Under the pieces are notes generated by a model. That model did not search any database. It saw nothing but the letters and a program-made list of their open reading frames with translations, and was not told the DNA's origin. The position numbers and the translations under genes are program-made. A DNA stretch of 64,000 bases, from contig JADLSH010000393.1 in assembly GCA_016169945.1 (NCBI GenBank), positions 12,395,001 through 12,459,000 of the forward strand, given 5' to 3'. Each line of letters begins with the position of its first letter. The first letter of the stretch is position 1. Below are positions 45,210-56,643 of the stretch, piece by piece. The stretch comes from Trachythela sp. YZ-2020 (taxonomy: Eukaryota > Cnidaria > Anthozoa > Malacalcyonacea > Clavulariidae).

Positions 45210-46910
45210 TTATGGTATAAGTTACCTGAATTTGTTCCGTGATGGATTAACCATGCGTGGCAAAGTATAGCTAACACTAGCTCTTTCTGCGAATTGATCA
45301 AACGGTACAAAGCAATTAAAGTTGCAACAAGATCAGAACAAACTAAAAGCAATTGCTTAAACAGCTTGTATGAAATCCTTATTATATGCAGATCTTTCAA
45401 AAAGCGGTAGTAATATGAAACCAATGAAATCGAATTACTTGTTTATATTCGAGCGAGTGTGCTCCTGTCTCATGGCTATATGCCAAGGGAAAAAATTATA
45501 TATACAGTACGTCGATTCCAAAATGCAACATACCTGCATGCATGCAGACGCGTATAATACATGCATGAGCATGCAAAACTTGGCGTCGTACAAATCATAG
45601 TTTTATGATGCATATTGAATATTTACAGACTGTGCAAGACACTATATAATAATTTGTATACTTGAATTGGATTCAGCGCAAAAATAAAATTTCAAACTTT
45701 AGCTTATTATTCATTAACGACAACATATGCGGGCAAACCGTTTGAAAAAAAACGTGGTTATAAGATTGTATAATCAGTTTCTTCGTGTCAGAAAAAAAGC
45801 GCTATTTTTTCTTTAGAGGATTATTTAACTGATTTATATATCTGTTATTAAAAATTATAAGAAACACTTGTGCACTTGTATATTTCTCCATAGGCGTAGG
45901 CATGACACACTCGGCATAATGACATTTTCGTATTGCATGCTTTGGGTGCGGAAAGATTGAATCGATGTCCGATGAGGAGAATGCTCTTGATCGACGAAAC
46001 TAGTTGGGAAAAGTAAAAGTCAACTTTTGAGGTAACACAGCTACACTATAGCGCATACACCACATTCTATAGTGCATACAATAATTTTTGCTGCCGATTT
46101 GTTTCGTTTGCGAATTCAACATTGCGAGGCAGTAAATCAAACGACTAGACGCTGTTGACAGGCCATTTCCAATTCATGCAGTTCATTTCGGCAAGCGTTT
46201 GATATATAAGTTTAATTAATATATACTACTCATCTATAATTCTTGTTGATCTTCATAATCCGCGTTGACTAGCTGTTAAATACATAGTATGAAATATACT
46301 AATTATGCATTCAGGGGTATTAAATATAGTTGAGTACCGAGAAAAATCAGGGCAAGTCCTTGAACTATAATTACTATGTGAAAGCGTGAAAAAGTTTATA
46401 TCCGCAAATTTAATTATCCATACAGAGTGTACATATACCTTCTGCCTATATATATATACCTTCTGGTCACAGACAAAAGCATGCAAGGGGGTATAGAAAC
46501 AACATAAGTTTCACTGACCTGTCTGCTTGAGGTTAATCTTAAGACTAAATACATGCATTATACTAACTGAAGTATATAATTATATGCAGTATATATTTGC
46601 AAGATAATATTATGCCAATGAACGAGCTAGTTACCTAACAATAGTCATCAGCTCAACAGCTCAGTTGAATATCAACCAGTTTTAATGACAAATACTAGTC
46701 TTGTGACCTACAGTGCCCATATACTCCAACAAATAAACCATTGAAATATGATGCGGAATGCGATTATAATCCATGTCATACCTTGCTGTTGACTTTATCG
46801 AGATTATTGTAGGTCTTGATTATCGGGAAATACATCGTCATGCATGCGGTTTCTGCAGTAAAGAGATCATAATTATGCAGTGGGTCGGGAAATATTTTGA
46901 TGCGGAGTGA
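45210..46910. repeat. Segmental duplication block E
   Basis: Partner of block D. Order of shared words is kept; spacing differs by indels. No gene recognised. Confidence 0.65.
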
Positions 46911-47993
46911 TACTCATGCAATGCGACAAACGCGTGTTTGCTCCACTATATATATTTGCATGATTAATATGGTCATTGAAGAACATTGCAGGGAAGTGGA
47001 AAATTTGCCGTACCTTATACCAGTAAATAGCAGAAAGCCTTTTCTTTCCTATTTTATTAACCAGACATTAAATCGTTTCCAAAAATGGACTAATTAAGAA
47101 TATGTGTACTGAGTATATGTAGCCTAAATTACCTCTTAAAATGCTATTGGAAAACTTGTTGGAAAATTAATAAAATATACAGGTGCATGTAGACGATATT
47201 TTAATCTAGGGGAGGATTCGTCGGACAAAGTTATTGAATTTTTAAAATTTATCGCTATATATATTGGCGTAACAAAATACAAAATTGAAATTCAAACAAT
47301 GGTTGAAATTATGGAAAATCTAACGGCAATATAGAAAAAACTATTATATATAAGAACCCTTTATAAATAACCACAATGATATAGCAAGTCATGTCAAAAC
47401 CCACGTGCTTTCAATTGCCCCGCGCCTAGTCGTTTCTCATAAAAATCTGTTTAAGGCAGAAGCGATTGACAAAGATAAGACCTATGATTAAAGCATTGAG
47501 ATTCACAAAATTTTGGTATGAATATTTCTTCATTGCCTAAAAATAGTAAAGAGAATCTTATTAAAGTCGGCTCATTCTTTGAAACAACTACCGATCTTTA
47601 ACTGTGCCCGCTTTGTTTCATAAATACAATGCTTTTAAACTATTATATGACTTCCCGTAACTACGTCAACGCTACAGTTATGTACATTTTTATTTCAGTG
47701 AAAGAAAGTGCTGCTATATATATTTTTCTATAATTACCATCGAAGGAATCGTTACTTGCAGTCGCGAAAGTTGTTACAAATGTATTAATAAGTCTTTTTA
47801 ACCGTAAAACTAGAACAGATAATACTATATATTTTTGCCTACGGTAGAAAAATTAAGCCAGCAAAGAATTTCTCTGGTAAAATTATTAGCGATTTGCTTA
47901 GGATCATTTAAATGCTTCTGAATGAAATAATAAATAATAGGCGATGATCTAAATGCATATATATACACGCGACCAATTGACCAATCGTCTTAG
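46911..47993. other. Intergenic, no supported feature
   Basis: AT-rich, with no domain-bearing frame. Confidence 0.5.
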
Positions 47994-50791
47994 AGCCAAT
48001 TTATAGATCACAATGTATAAATTTAAGTTAATGAGACAACACATTAACTTGAGGTTTGTTTTGCTATACAACAAGTGGGAAAAGCCTGTCAACACCCACT
48101 AAATTCACAACAAAATATCTCTGATCAAAGTTCAAAGTTGTCCGGACACGTGCAATAGCCAATACGAATGCAATTTGCTCAGCCAATCGAATGACTCTAT
48201 TGCCAATCATATTTCAATGACCATATGTAAAGCGCGCTATATAACGTCAAGCGTGTCACTTTGCCGAGAGAAGGTTAGCATCTCCCTCGATAAGGACGAG
48301 AAAAGTCTTCGGACTTTGAAATAACAACACACGGTTAAGGCAATGCTACCTACTTCGTAGCATCTAACCAATGTTCTGGCCTCCCTGACATCTCAGCTGT
48401 AGTATGAGTGATGGTAATGCTCAAATGGAAGTCAACTATCATCAGGCAAAAGCTGTCTTCTCTATGACTACAGCTTTGTGGGAGATGGGTTTCTTCGTCT
48501 ATGGGGAATACACTTGCAGTGTATTTGTGGGGTTGAAGTGTTCCAAATGGTCAACTTCATTGCCCATAGACTCAGATTATTTCATGGAAATATAATCAGT
48601 CGAATCGTAAGGACTGTCCAAGGGGATTATCACCCATTGGTTCAGGTAATGTCGGAGAGGGTCGCAACCTTGATGGCAGGGCTCTATCGGGGTTTTTACC
48701 CCTAGGGCATTTAGTCTCTCCTAGCGGGTCTCATGTATACACCTGCGGGATGAAAACATAAGGCTAGAATGAGTCTTTGGGTTGACCAGAGTATAAATAT
48801 TACTTCAGTCTTCACCCCGAACCCGTTCTCCCACAAATTTGGCGTGTATTTAATTTAATTACCGGTGAATTTTAGTATATAATGTGCTTGGATCATTAAA
48901 GCCAATTTATAGATCACAATGTATAAATTTAAGTTAATGAGACAACACATTAACTTGAGGTTTGTTTTGCTATACAACAAGTGGGAAAAGCCTGTCAACA
49001 CCCACTAAATTCACAACAAAATATCTCTGATCAAAGTTCAAAGTTGTCCGGACACGTGCAATAGCCAATACGAATGCAATTTGCTCAGCCAATCGAATGA
49101 CTCTATTGCCAATCATATTTCAATGACCATATGTAAAGCGCGCTATATAACGTCAAGCGTGTCACTTTGCCGAGAGAAGGTTAGCATCTCCCTCGATAAG
49201 GACGAGAAAAGTCTTCGGACTTTGAAATAACAACACACGGTTAAGGCAATGCTACCTACTTCGTAGCATCTAACAAATTTTCTGGCCTCCCTGACATCTC
49301 AGCTGTAGTATGAGTGATGGTAATGCTCAAATGGAAGTCAACTATCATCAGGCAAAAGCTGTCTTCTCTATGACTACAGCTTTGTGGGAGATGGGTTTCT
49401 TCGTCTATGGGGAATACACTTGCAGTGTATTTGTGGGGTTGAAGTGTTCCAAATGGTCAACTTCATTGCCCATAGACTCAGATTATTTCATGGAAATATA
49501 ATCAGTCGAATCGTAAGGACTGTCCAAGGGGATTATCACCCATTGGTTCAGGTAATGTCGGAGAGGGTCGCAACCTTGATGGCAGGGCTCTATCGGGGTT
49601 TTTACCCCTAGGGCATTTAGTCTCTCCTAGCGGGTCTCATGTATACACCTGCGGGATGAAAACATAAGGCTAGAATGAGTCTTTGGGTTGACCAGAGTAT
49701 AAATATTACTTCAGTCTTCACCCCGAACCCGTTCTCCCACAAATTTGGCGTGTATTTAATTTAATTACCGGTGAATTTTAGTATATAATGTGCTTGGATC
49801 ATTAAAGCCAATTTATAGATCACAATGTATAAATTTAAGTTAATGAGACAACACATTAACTTGAGGTTTGTTTTGCTATACAACAAGTGGGAAAAGCCTG
49901 TCAACACCCACTAAATTCACAACAAAATATCTCTGATCAAAGTTCAAAGTTGTCCGGACACGTGCAATAGCCAATACGAATGCAATTTGCTCAGCCAATC
50001 GAATGACTCTATTGCCAATCATATTTCAATGACCATATGTAAAGCGCGCTATATAACGTCAAGCGTGTCACTTTGCCGAATGTTTCAACTGAATAAACAC
50101 GAAATTCTGCAAGAATAAAAATTTCCACCCACCCACCCTTCTATTTTACATGTTGGAGGAACTAATCTAATGGACGATATATTTATCTATCTCATTATAT
50201 AGTTATTTTCATGCAGGGTAAATCCAAGAGGAACAAACTATCAATTCTATCGTATCGCTGGAAATGTTCTTGCTGTGTCGTTATGCTGGATGTGGTCTTG
50301 CTTTAGTTATGCTGGATAATAAATCCAAGAGGAAAACACGAACAATTTTATTGCTGTGAATCAATGATCATGTTGTATATATCTAAACTTGTTGATGTTG
50401 AATAAAGCTTTGGTTCGGGGTTGAAGTGTTCCAAATGGTCAACTTCATTGCCCATAGACTCAGATTATTTCATGGAAATATAATCAGTCGAATCGTAAGG
50501 ACTGTCCAAGGGGATTATCACCCATTGGTTCAGGTAATGTTGGAGAGGGTCGCAACCTTGATGGCAGGGCTCTATCGGGGTTTTTACCCCTAGGGCATTT
50601 AGTCTCTCCTAGCGGGTCTCATGTATACACCTGCGGGATGAAAACATAAGGCTAGAATGAGTCTTTGGGTTGACCAGAGTATAAATATTGGTTCACTTCA
50701 GTCTTCACCCCGAACCCGTTCTCCCACAAATTTGGCGTGTGTTTAATTTAATTACCGGTGAATTTTAGTATATAATGTGCTTGGATCATTA
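47994..50791. repeat. 906-bp tandem repeat, two full and one broken unit
   Basis: Units at 47994-48899 and 48900-49805 are almost identical; a third (49806-50791) keeps its first 274 bases and its last 375, with 337 unrelated bases between. Each full unit has a TATA-like box (CTATATAAC, about 48237-48245 in unit 1) ahead of GCCGAGAGAAGG, a small hairpin GGGGTTTTTACCCC and a second GTATAAATAT. Frames of 63 and 75 codons recur only because the unit recurs. No match to 5S, U snRNA or tRNA patterns that I know. LTR, spacer repeat and small-RNA gene are all possible. Confidence 0.9.
50080..50416. other. Replacement segment inside the third 906-bp unit
   Basis: Starts right after the shared TATA-like box and TTTGCCGA, ends in GAATAAAGCTTTGG. 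It holds two AAATCCAAGAGGAA words about 100 bp apart. Confidence 0.6.
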
Positions 50792-50837
50792 ATTGTTATT
50801 TTGCGGTGATACAGCGCTAACTCGATGACTTACGTGC

Positions 50838-51313
50838 GTGGTCCTTTTCCAAATGTACTCCTTGCCGATGGATGAGAGAGATGCCTACGACGAAATTTTT
50901 AATTATCTCCGTGATAGTAGCAATCCTAGTGGTATTGAAAAAGACCAGAAAAGAAATATCCGAAAAAAGGCAGGAAAATTCGTCCTTAAAGATGGTGCCC
51001 TGTTCAGGACAATAGCCAACCTCGAAGATGGGTTCATAACGTGCATGGAAGAACAAGCTTGCAGGGCATTTTGGTTGTGATAAGACAAGAAATAAGGTTT
51101 AATTGTGCTACCCTTTTCAAGTTTAATCAATACTGTACTTCAAGTTTGTTTAACCGCTTTGGTCTCCAACTTTATAGGTTTTCTCTCGGTACTACTGACA
51201 AAAAGTTCCACAAACCTTCTTCGCAACTCCATCCAATTGAAGTTAAAATCATCGTGTGGCACCGAATTGGTATTGATCTAGTTGGTCCTTTGCCAGAAAC
51301 AAATCGTGAGTAG
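50838..51313 (+). pseudogene. Retroviral-type integrase fragment
   Basis: One frame (50838-51080) has KAGKFVLKDGALFR and ITCMEEQACRAF, matching the region just before an integrase HHCC zinc finger. A second frame (51041-51313) ends WHRIGIDLVGPLPETNRE, the start of the catalytic core with the first Asp. The zinc-finger His/Cys residues are lost in the damaged middle, and DDE residues two and three are absent. Source could be Gypsy-type, Ginger-type or the integrase of a Polinton; the neighbouring polymerase makes the last worth testing. Confidence 0.6.
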
Positions 51314-51419
51314 TGATATATGTCGTTTCGAGCCCCTTTTTTGAGAGTGTGCGAGAATGTGACAATATTGAATATTCAGTAAATGAGAGTGTGCGAGAGT
51401 GTGCTAATTAAATATTCAG

Positions 51420-51630
51420 TAAATGGGGGTGGCGCAGGGGGCCGCAACACATTAGCATATGAGGGTGAGCACATCATTAGCGCCCTATTCCTTTGAGACC
51501 TCTCATTAATATGACGAAGACCAGGCAAGTTTGGGCGAACAAACAATAAATTTGCTGAGTTCAGCGTATTCTGTAAATACGTCACAATAGCTAAGCGTCC
51601 CTATATATTTTGCCGAGCTTTGTATTCTAA
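51420..51630 (-). repeat. Dispersed repeat (TGCTGAACTCAGCAAA family), copy 3
   Basis: Inverted relative to copies at 14262 and 29002; shares TTTGCTGAGTTCAGC and TCATTAGCGCCCTATTCC with copy 1, and GTCACAATAGCTAAGCGTCC with copy 2. Confidence 0.65.
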
Positions 51631-51838
51631 GCATATTCCGTATTCGACTGCAATCACAGGAGGTTCTCTGGCGAAATTATCTACATCTGTTCCTTTGTTT
51701 TTTTTGGAGAAATCTACATTTGGTGAGAAATGGCTCAAGAACGGCAAGAAAATATTTGGTTAATTGATTTTGACTTTCAGTTTATATATAGTTGGATTTT
51801 TGTTAATACAATTTATACTGTATAGGAGAGATCAGTTC

Positions 51839-52519
51839 ATGGCTGATCTGGAGGACGAAGAAATTAATCGTCAACTTTGTTCATTGGTCGTTGACGAGAT
51901 GTTCGAATCTTGGTCGCCAAAGACCCAACAACAAATCCTCGCTGAGTGGAATGATTGCCAGGGCGGTGCTGTGTCGAATTTGATCGAGTATTTACGCGTC
52001 TAACCAGTTTGAAACGTCACGTTAAATCCATTCATTCTGGAGAAAATATATTTTCATGCCAAGAATGTGGTAAATCCTTTGCTACGAAAGATAAAGTAAC
52101 CCAACACCAGAAATCCCACGAGTGTCAAAGATGTCACAAGAAATTTGGTCGAAAGGTATCTAATTAAAAGGGGTATATTTTAAGTGGTATGTATTATAAT
52201 ATCTAATCTTGAACTATAGTGTTTATTTATTTATTTATTTATTTTTTTCGTTTCTCAAGGGTAATCTTACAAGGCATATGGAAATGCACGAGAAGAGAGG
52301 AGCCGCGAGCGTGAATATACCTGTAACATCTGTGGGGAAACATTTCGTGGGGAAACATTTTCCCATTGCAAGCCCATCAACGCGATGTCCACCAAGTCGG
52401 CGCTGGGAAACGTAAGCGAAGTCTCACAACAAGCAAAGCGAAGCGAGTAAAGACGACGGATTCTACAGTCTACACCTGTAAATGAAGGGGCATCTATACA
52501 TCTGCGGCTATGAACGAAG
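51839..52519 (+). pseudogene. Zinc-finger N-terminal region of a family B DNA polymerase gene
   Basis: Starts MADLEDEEINRQLCSLVVDE, shifts frame near 51960, then encodes C2H2 fingers: RVFTRLTSLKRHVKSIH (its Cys pair damaged), FSCQECGKSFATKDKVTQHQ and CQRCHKKFGRK. A GT-AG intron (52156-52259) splits the third finger in phase 0; its second half, GNLTRHMEMH, follows. A fourth finger (YTCNICGETF) is in another frame. A second intron is likely at 52520-52703. Such fingers precede protein-primed-type PolB in cnidarian mobile elements (family knowledge). Broken by at least three frameshifts. Confidence 0.65.
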
Positions 52520-52703
52520 GTATGTATTTTCGCATTTATGAGTGTTTTAAAGTAACCTATGCTAAAGTAACCTATGTTAAACTTCGCCCAAACACATTCG
52601 AGCAATGCGGTAAAAAATACAATCTGCTCAGTGATGTAGATCAGCTAATGACTTTTGCTATTCAATTCGATATTCAAATTATATGTTATCTTTTTTATTA
52701 TAG

Positions 52704-53680
52704 GTGCTTCGACATCTACTGCTCCACAAACGTTTCCCCAAGATCTAGTAATTCCACCGTCTGACCTCCCTTCTTCACTACACCGGCAACATTGGCGAGC
52801 AATACGTACTCGTCAAAGTCGCGGAAACAGAGTACAAGATTGGTACAATTATCGACTTGACAGTCTGGACACTTCTCAACTCATAAGCTATATTGATGCT
52901 ATATTTCAAGACCAAACAACAGTTTTCAAGCTCAACTTATCGTTTGGGTTAATGTTGTTTAATAACGAGACGGAACAATTCCTATATCATCACTCTTCAA
53001 TTAACAATATATAGTCGTGTGTTTGAGGTACCGTTCCAAATACAGAATTTCGAGGATTTAGATCGAAGTTCGTGAAGCGTTACAAACCCTCGATATTTTC
53101 GAATGGGCTCGACACTAGCCGCGTCCTAATTCTAAAAGGATCGTGGCAGATATCACAAACGCAACATTCTCTGGGACAAAACTACGTGGACATCCTATTG
53201 GATGTCCACGTAGTTTTGGACAGCTATGTGTTGGATAATCCAGCTATCGTGTCTCTGGACTGTGACAAGAGAACTGGTTTGCCCTATAATGATAAACTAT
53301 GTTTCTTCCGTTGTCTTGCCGTTCACCGAGAATGTCACCCGAGCAATTTAGAACGAGATACTCCACATTATTACGAACGTTACGTTGAGGATGATTTTGA
53401 TGGTGTTATTATCGAGGAATTACCTGATTTGGAAAAGTTAATTGAACTTAATATGTATGTGTACAAATTAGTACAACTTCACGACGAAGAGAACGATAAA
53501 ACCGAGATTGTAGTTCGACTAATTCAACGCTCACATCGTACCTACGCGAATTCAATGTATTTGAACTTGTACGGAAGTCATTTCAGCTATATTAAGAACT
53601 TGTCAATGAACTCCAAATCTTACTGTTGTTCGAAATGTGATAAACTATGGAAAAATGCGACAGCCTTGAACAGACACGAG
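52704..53680 (+). pseudogene. Linker region of the PolB gene, up to LINE-D
   Basis: Frame 52704-53014 (STAPQTFPQDLVIPPSDLPS, NRVQDWYNYRL) passes by frameshift into a 53072-53680 frame with VVLDSYVLDNPAIVSLDCDK, FFRCLAVHRECHPSNLERD and a Cys knuckle CCSKCDKLWKNATALNRH. The reading stops where LINE-D is inserted and the matching Cys appears on its far side at 56647, so the insertion cut one zinc-binding module. Confidence 0.65.
53177..53218. repeat. 19-bp perfect hairpin in PolB remnant
   Basis: Arms at 53177-53195 and 53200-53218 (CAAAACTACGTGGACATCC) around TATT, exactly where the reading frame is disturbed. Confidence 0.85.
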
Positions 53681-56643
53681 AGAATTTTGATATATTTACA
53701 ATTAATGAAACAAGGCTAGATGATAGTTTCAATGACCGAGATGTCAGGATTAGTGGATATGACATAATACGCCGTGATAGAAATAGGCACGGCGGAGGAG
53801 TTGCCATTTACATCAGAAATAATATTCCTTATATCCAGCGCCACGATTTACTTGTCCAGGACTTAGAGACAATTTGCGTTGAAATAAAAAAACCTAAAAG
53901 TAAACCTTTTCTGATATCTACATGGTATCGACCACCAAACTCCCCTATTGAACTCTTTGAAAAATTTGAAAATAATCTGCACTTAATGGAGAATGAAAAC
54001 AAAGACTTAGTTATCACCGGCGACTTTAACTGTGATTTACTTTCAACAAACAAAGACGCACATACTAAAAAACTCACAGACCTTTTAGACATATATCAAT
54101 TACAGCAACATATACAGATGCCAACAAGAACTGCCTTAAATAGCAAAACCTTAATAGATTTAATGATCACAAAAGTAGAAGATACAAAAACTATTGATAG
54201 TGGGGTGATAGACTTAGGGATTAGTGATCACAACCTTGTATACATTTGCCGTAAAGTGAGTGTCCCTAAGCAGCTTCCCAAAATAGTCGAGACAAGGCAA
54301 TTCAAAAATTTTAACACGGCAGCATTCCAGCATGATTTACAGGAAACGTTTAAAACGTACAGCTTTAATGCTGAACCAAACACTGCATGGAATGAATGGA
54401 AAACAATTTTTCTAGACGTTGCCAATACTCATGCACCTATTAAAACCCGTAGAGTTAAAAGTGCTCATGCACCATGGCTAACAGATCAAATTAAATCTCT
54501 TTCCTATCAAAGAGATGATCTCAAAAAGAAAGCTGTCAGATTAAACTCTGAATACTACCATAAGGCTTACAAGAAATGCCGAAATCAAGTTACGAAACTT
54601 ATTAAGAAATGCAAAACTGAATATTTTAATACCAAGCTAAAAGATTGCAAAAATAGTAAAGAGTGTTGGCAAACTATTAACAAACTATTAAATAAACACT
54701 CCAAATCCACTGCGGTTAATAAAGTGAAGGTCAATGGGATTGACATAACCGGTGATGCAAATATAGCCCAGGAATTTAACGACTATTTTTGTTCAGTTGG
54801 GCCTACACTAGCTAGTAACATTCCCATCACAAACACTAATCCTTTGAATTATGTCACTCCAGTGTCAACTTCATTCGAATTTCAAACCATAACTTATGAT
54901 GAACTGAAAAAAGTAGTTAAAAACCTTAAAACTAACAAATCACCAGGTCTTGACAACGTTTCTACAAAATTGGTCAAGGAAGCTGGCGACAGTATAATAC
55001 CATCCCTAAATTATTTATTCAACCTATCGTTAAGTTCTGGGATCTTTCCAGAAGATTGGAAAGTCGCCAAGGTTACCCCTATCTATAAATCTGGTGAAAA
55101 ATCAGACTGTGGAAACTATCGACCTATTTCAATAATTTCAACAATTGCAAAGATTTTCGAGAAAATTGTCTATACACAAATACTTGACTATTTAGACGAA
55201 AACCTTATCATTTCGCCAAACCAGTCCGGGTTTCGATCACTCCATTCAACTGAAACTGCACTTCTGAGCTCAACAAATGAATGGTTAATAAACATGGATC
55301 AGGGCCTTATCAATGGTGTTCTATTCTTAGATCTCAAAAAGGCATTTGACACAGTGGACCACAATATTCTTTTATCCAAATTGACAGCTTATGGAATAAA
55401 GGGCACAGCACACAAATGGTTTCAGTCATATTTAAAGGAGAGGCAGCAAGTATGCAAAATTAACCAAAAAATGTCTGACACAAGAACAATTACCTATGGA
55501 GTTCCTCAAGGGACAAATTTAGGCCCGTTGCTATTTCTCCTTTATATAAATGATCTGCCAAATTGCCTTGAAACAACAAACGCCACAATGTTTGCGGATG
55601 ATACAAATCTATCATGCAACGGATTATCATCTGCAGATATAGAAAGTAAACTGAATCACGATTTAGAAATAGTTCACACATGGTTAACCGCAAACAAGCT
55701 GACCTTAAACCGTAAAAAAACTGAATACATGATTATTGGCTCACGACAAAAATTAAATTCTATTGGCTCAAATATTACAAACATATCAATTGCAGGCGAG
55801 CAAATAACACGAGTTGAAAGTACAAAATCATTAGGCATTATTATAGATGAACAATTAAAATGGCACGAACATAACAACAAACAATGTAAAACAATCTCAG
55901 CACTTATCGGAATGTTAAGAAGAGCTAGAGATTTTGTCACACAAGATGTTTTAATTACAATGTACAATTCACTTGTACTTCCGCACTTTACCTACTGCTC
56001 AACTGTGTGGCATGGCTTTGGCGCCGATCACATTAATAAATTATATAAGTTACAGAAAAGGGCTGCCCGCGTAATAACAGGATCCATGCAGTTACGAGAT
56101 AAGATCAACTAACATTTTTGAAACCTTAAACTGGAGACCTATAAAGGACAACTTAGACGAGCGCGACCTTGTAATGATTTTTAAGGCCCTTAAAGGTTTA
56201 GTTCCCGACTACCTAACGCAGACAATTAACTTGAACGGAAACGACAGCCATCAATTACGTAGCAACAATAGAAATATTCACCTACCTAAGCCAAAGACAA
56301 ATTTTCTAAAAAATAGCTTTTCCTATCGAGGAGCTATGATTTGGAATAACCTACCTAATCATATTATTGATCAAGCCTTAATAGATGATGTCTCTGTCAA
56401 CTCCTTTAAGAATGTCATAAAACGTATGTCCTAACCATTGGTCCTACCCCATTTATAGTGTAATTAACTACATCCATGTAAATAGTTTACTTAAATTTCC
56501 TGTTTTTCTCGCTTTTTAAACTTTCTTTTTTTCCTAATTATGTAAATATTTTAATGAACTCACGGCCCTTTGAAAAACAGATGTACTTCTGAAAGGCTAC
56601 CGTGATTAAATAAGTTTAAATAATAATAATAATAATAATAATA
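53681..56643 (+). mobile_element. Nearly intact CR1/Jockey-type LINE (LINE-D)
   Basis: One long frame (53647-56112, about 810 LINE residues) holds an AP endonuclease with FTINETRLDD (catalytic Glu), VITGDFNCDLL and GISDHNLVYI, but lacks the N-terminal strand, so the copy is 5' truncated. The RT has [36 protein letters not shown] (motif A), GVPQGTNLGPLLFLLYIND (motif B) and MFADDTNL (motif C). One frameshift at about 56100 separates the last 86 codons (56174-56434). The 3' end is (AAT)n at 56617-56643. Inserted sense-wise into the PolB gene. The good condition suggests a young insertion. Confidence 0.9.

Noticed and set aside
45970..46010. Hammerhead-like string CCGATGAGG...GACGAAAC
   Set aside because: The core reads CCGATGA and I found no stem I pairing.
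48404..49611. Repeated small frames of 63 and 75 codons
   Set aside because: They overlap each other, show no domain, and repeat only because the 906-bp unit repeats.
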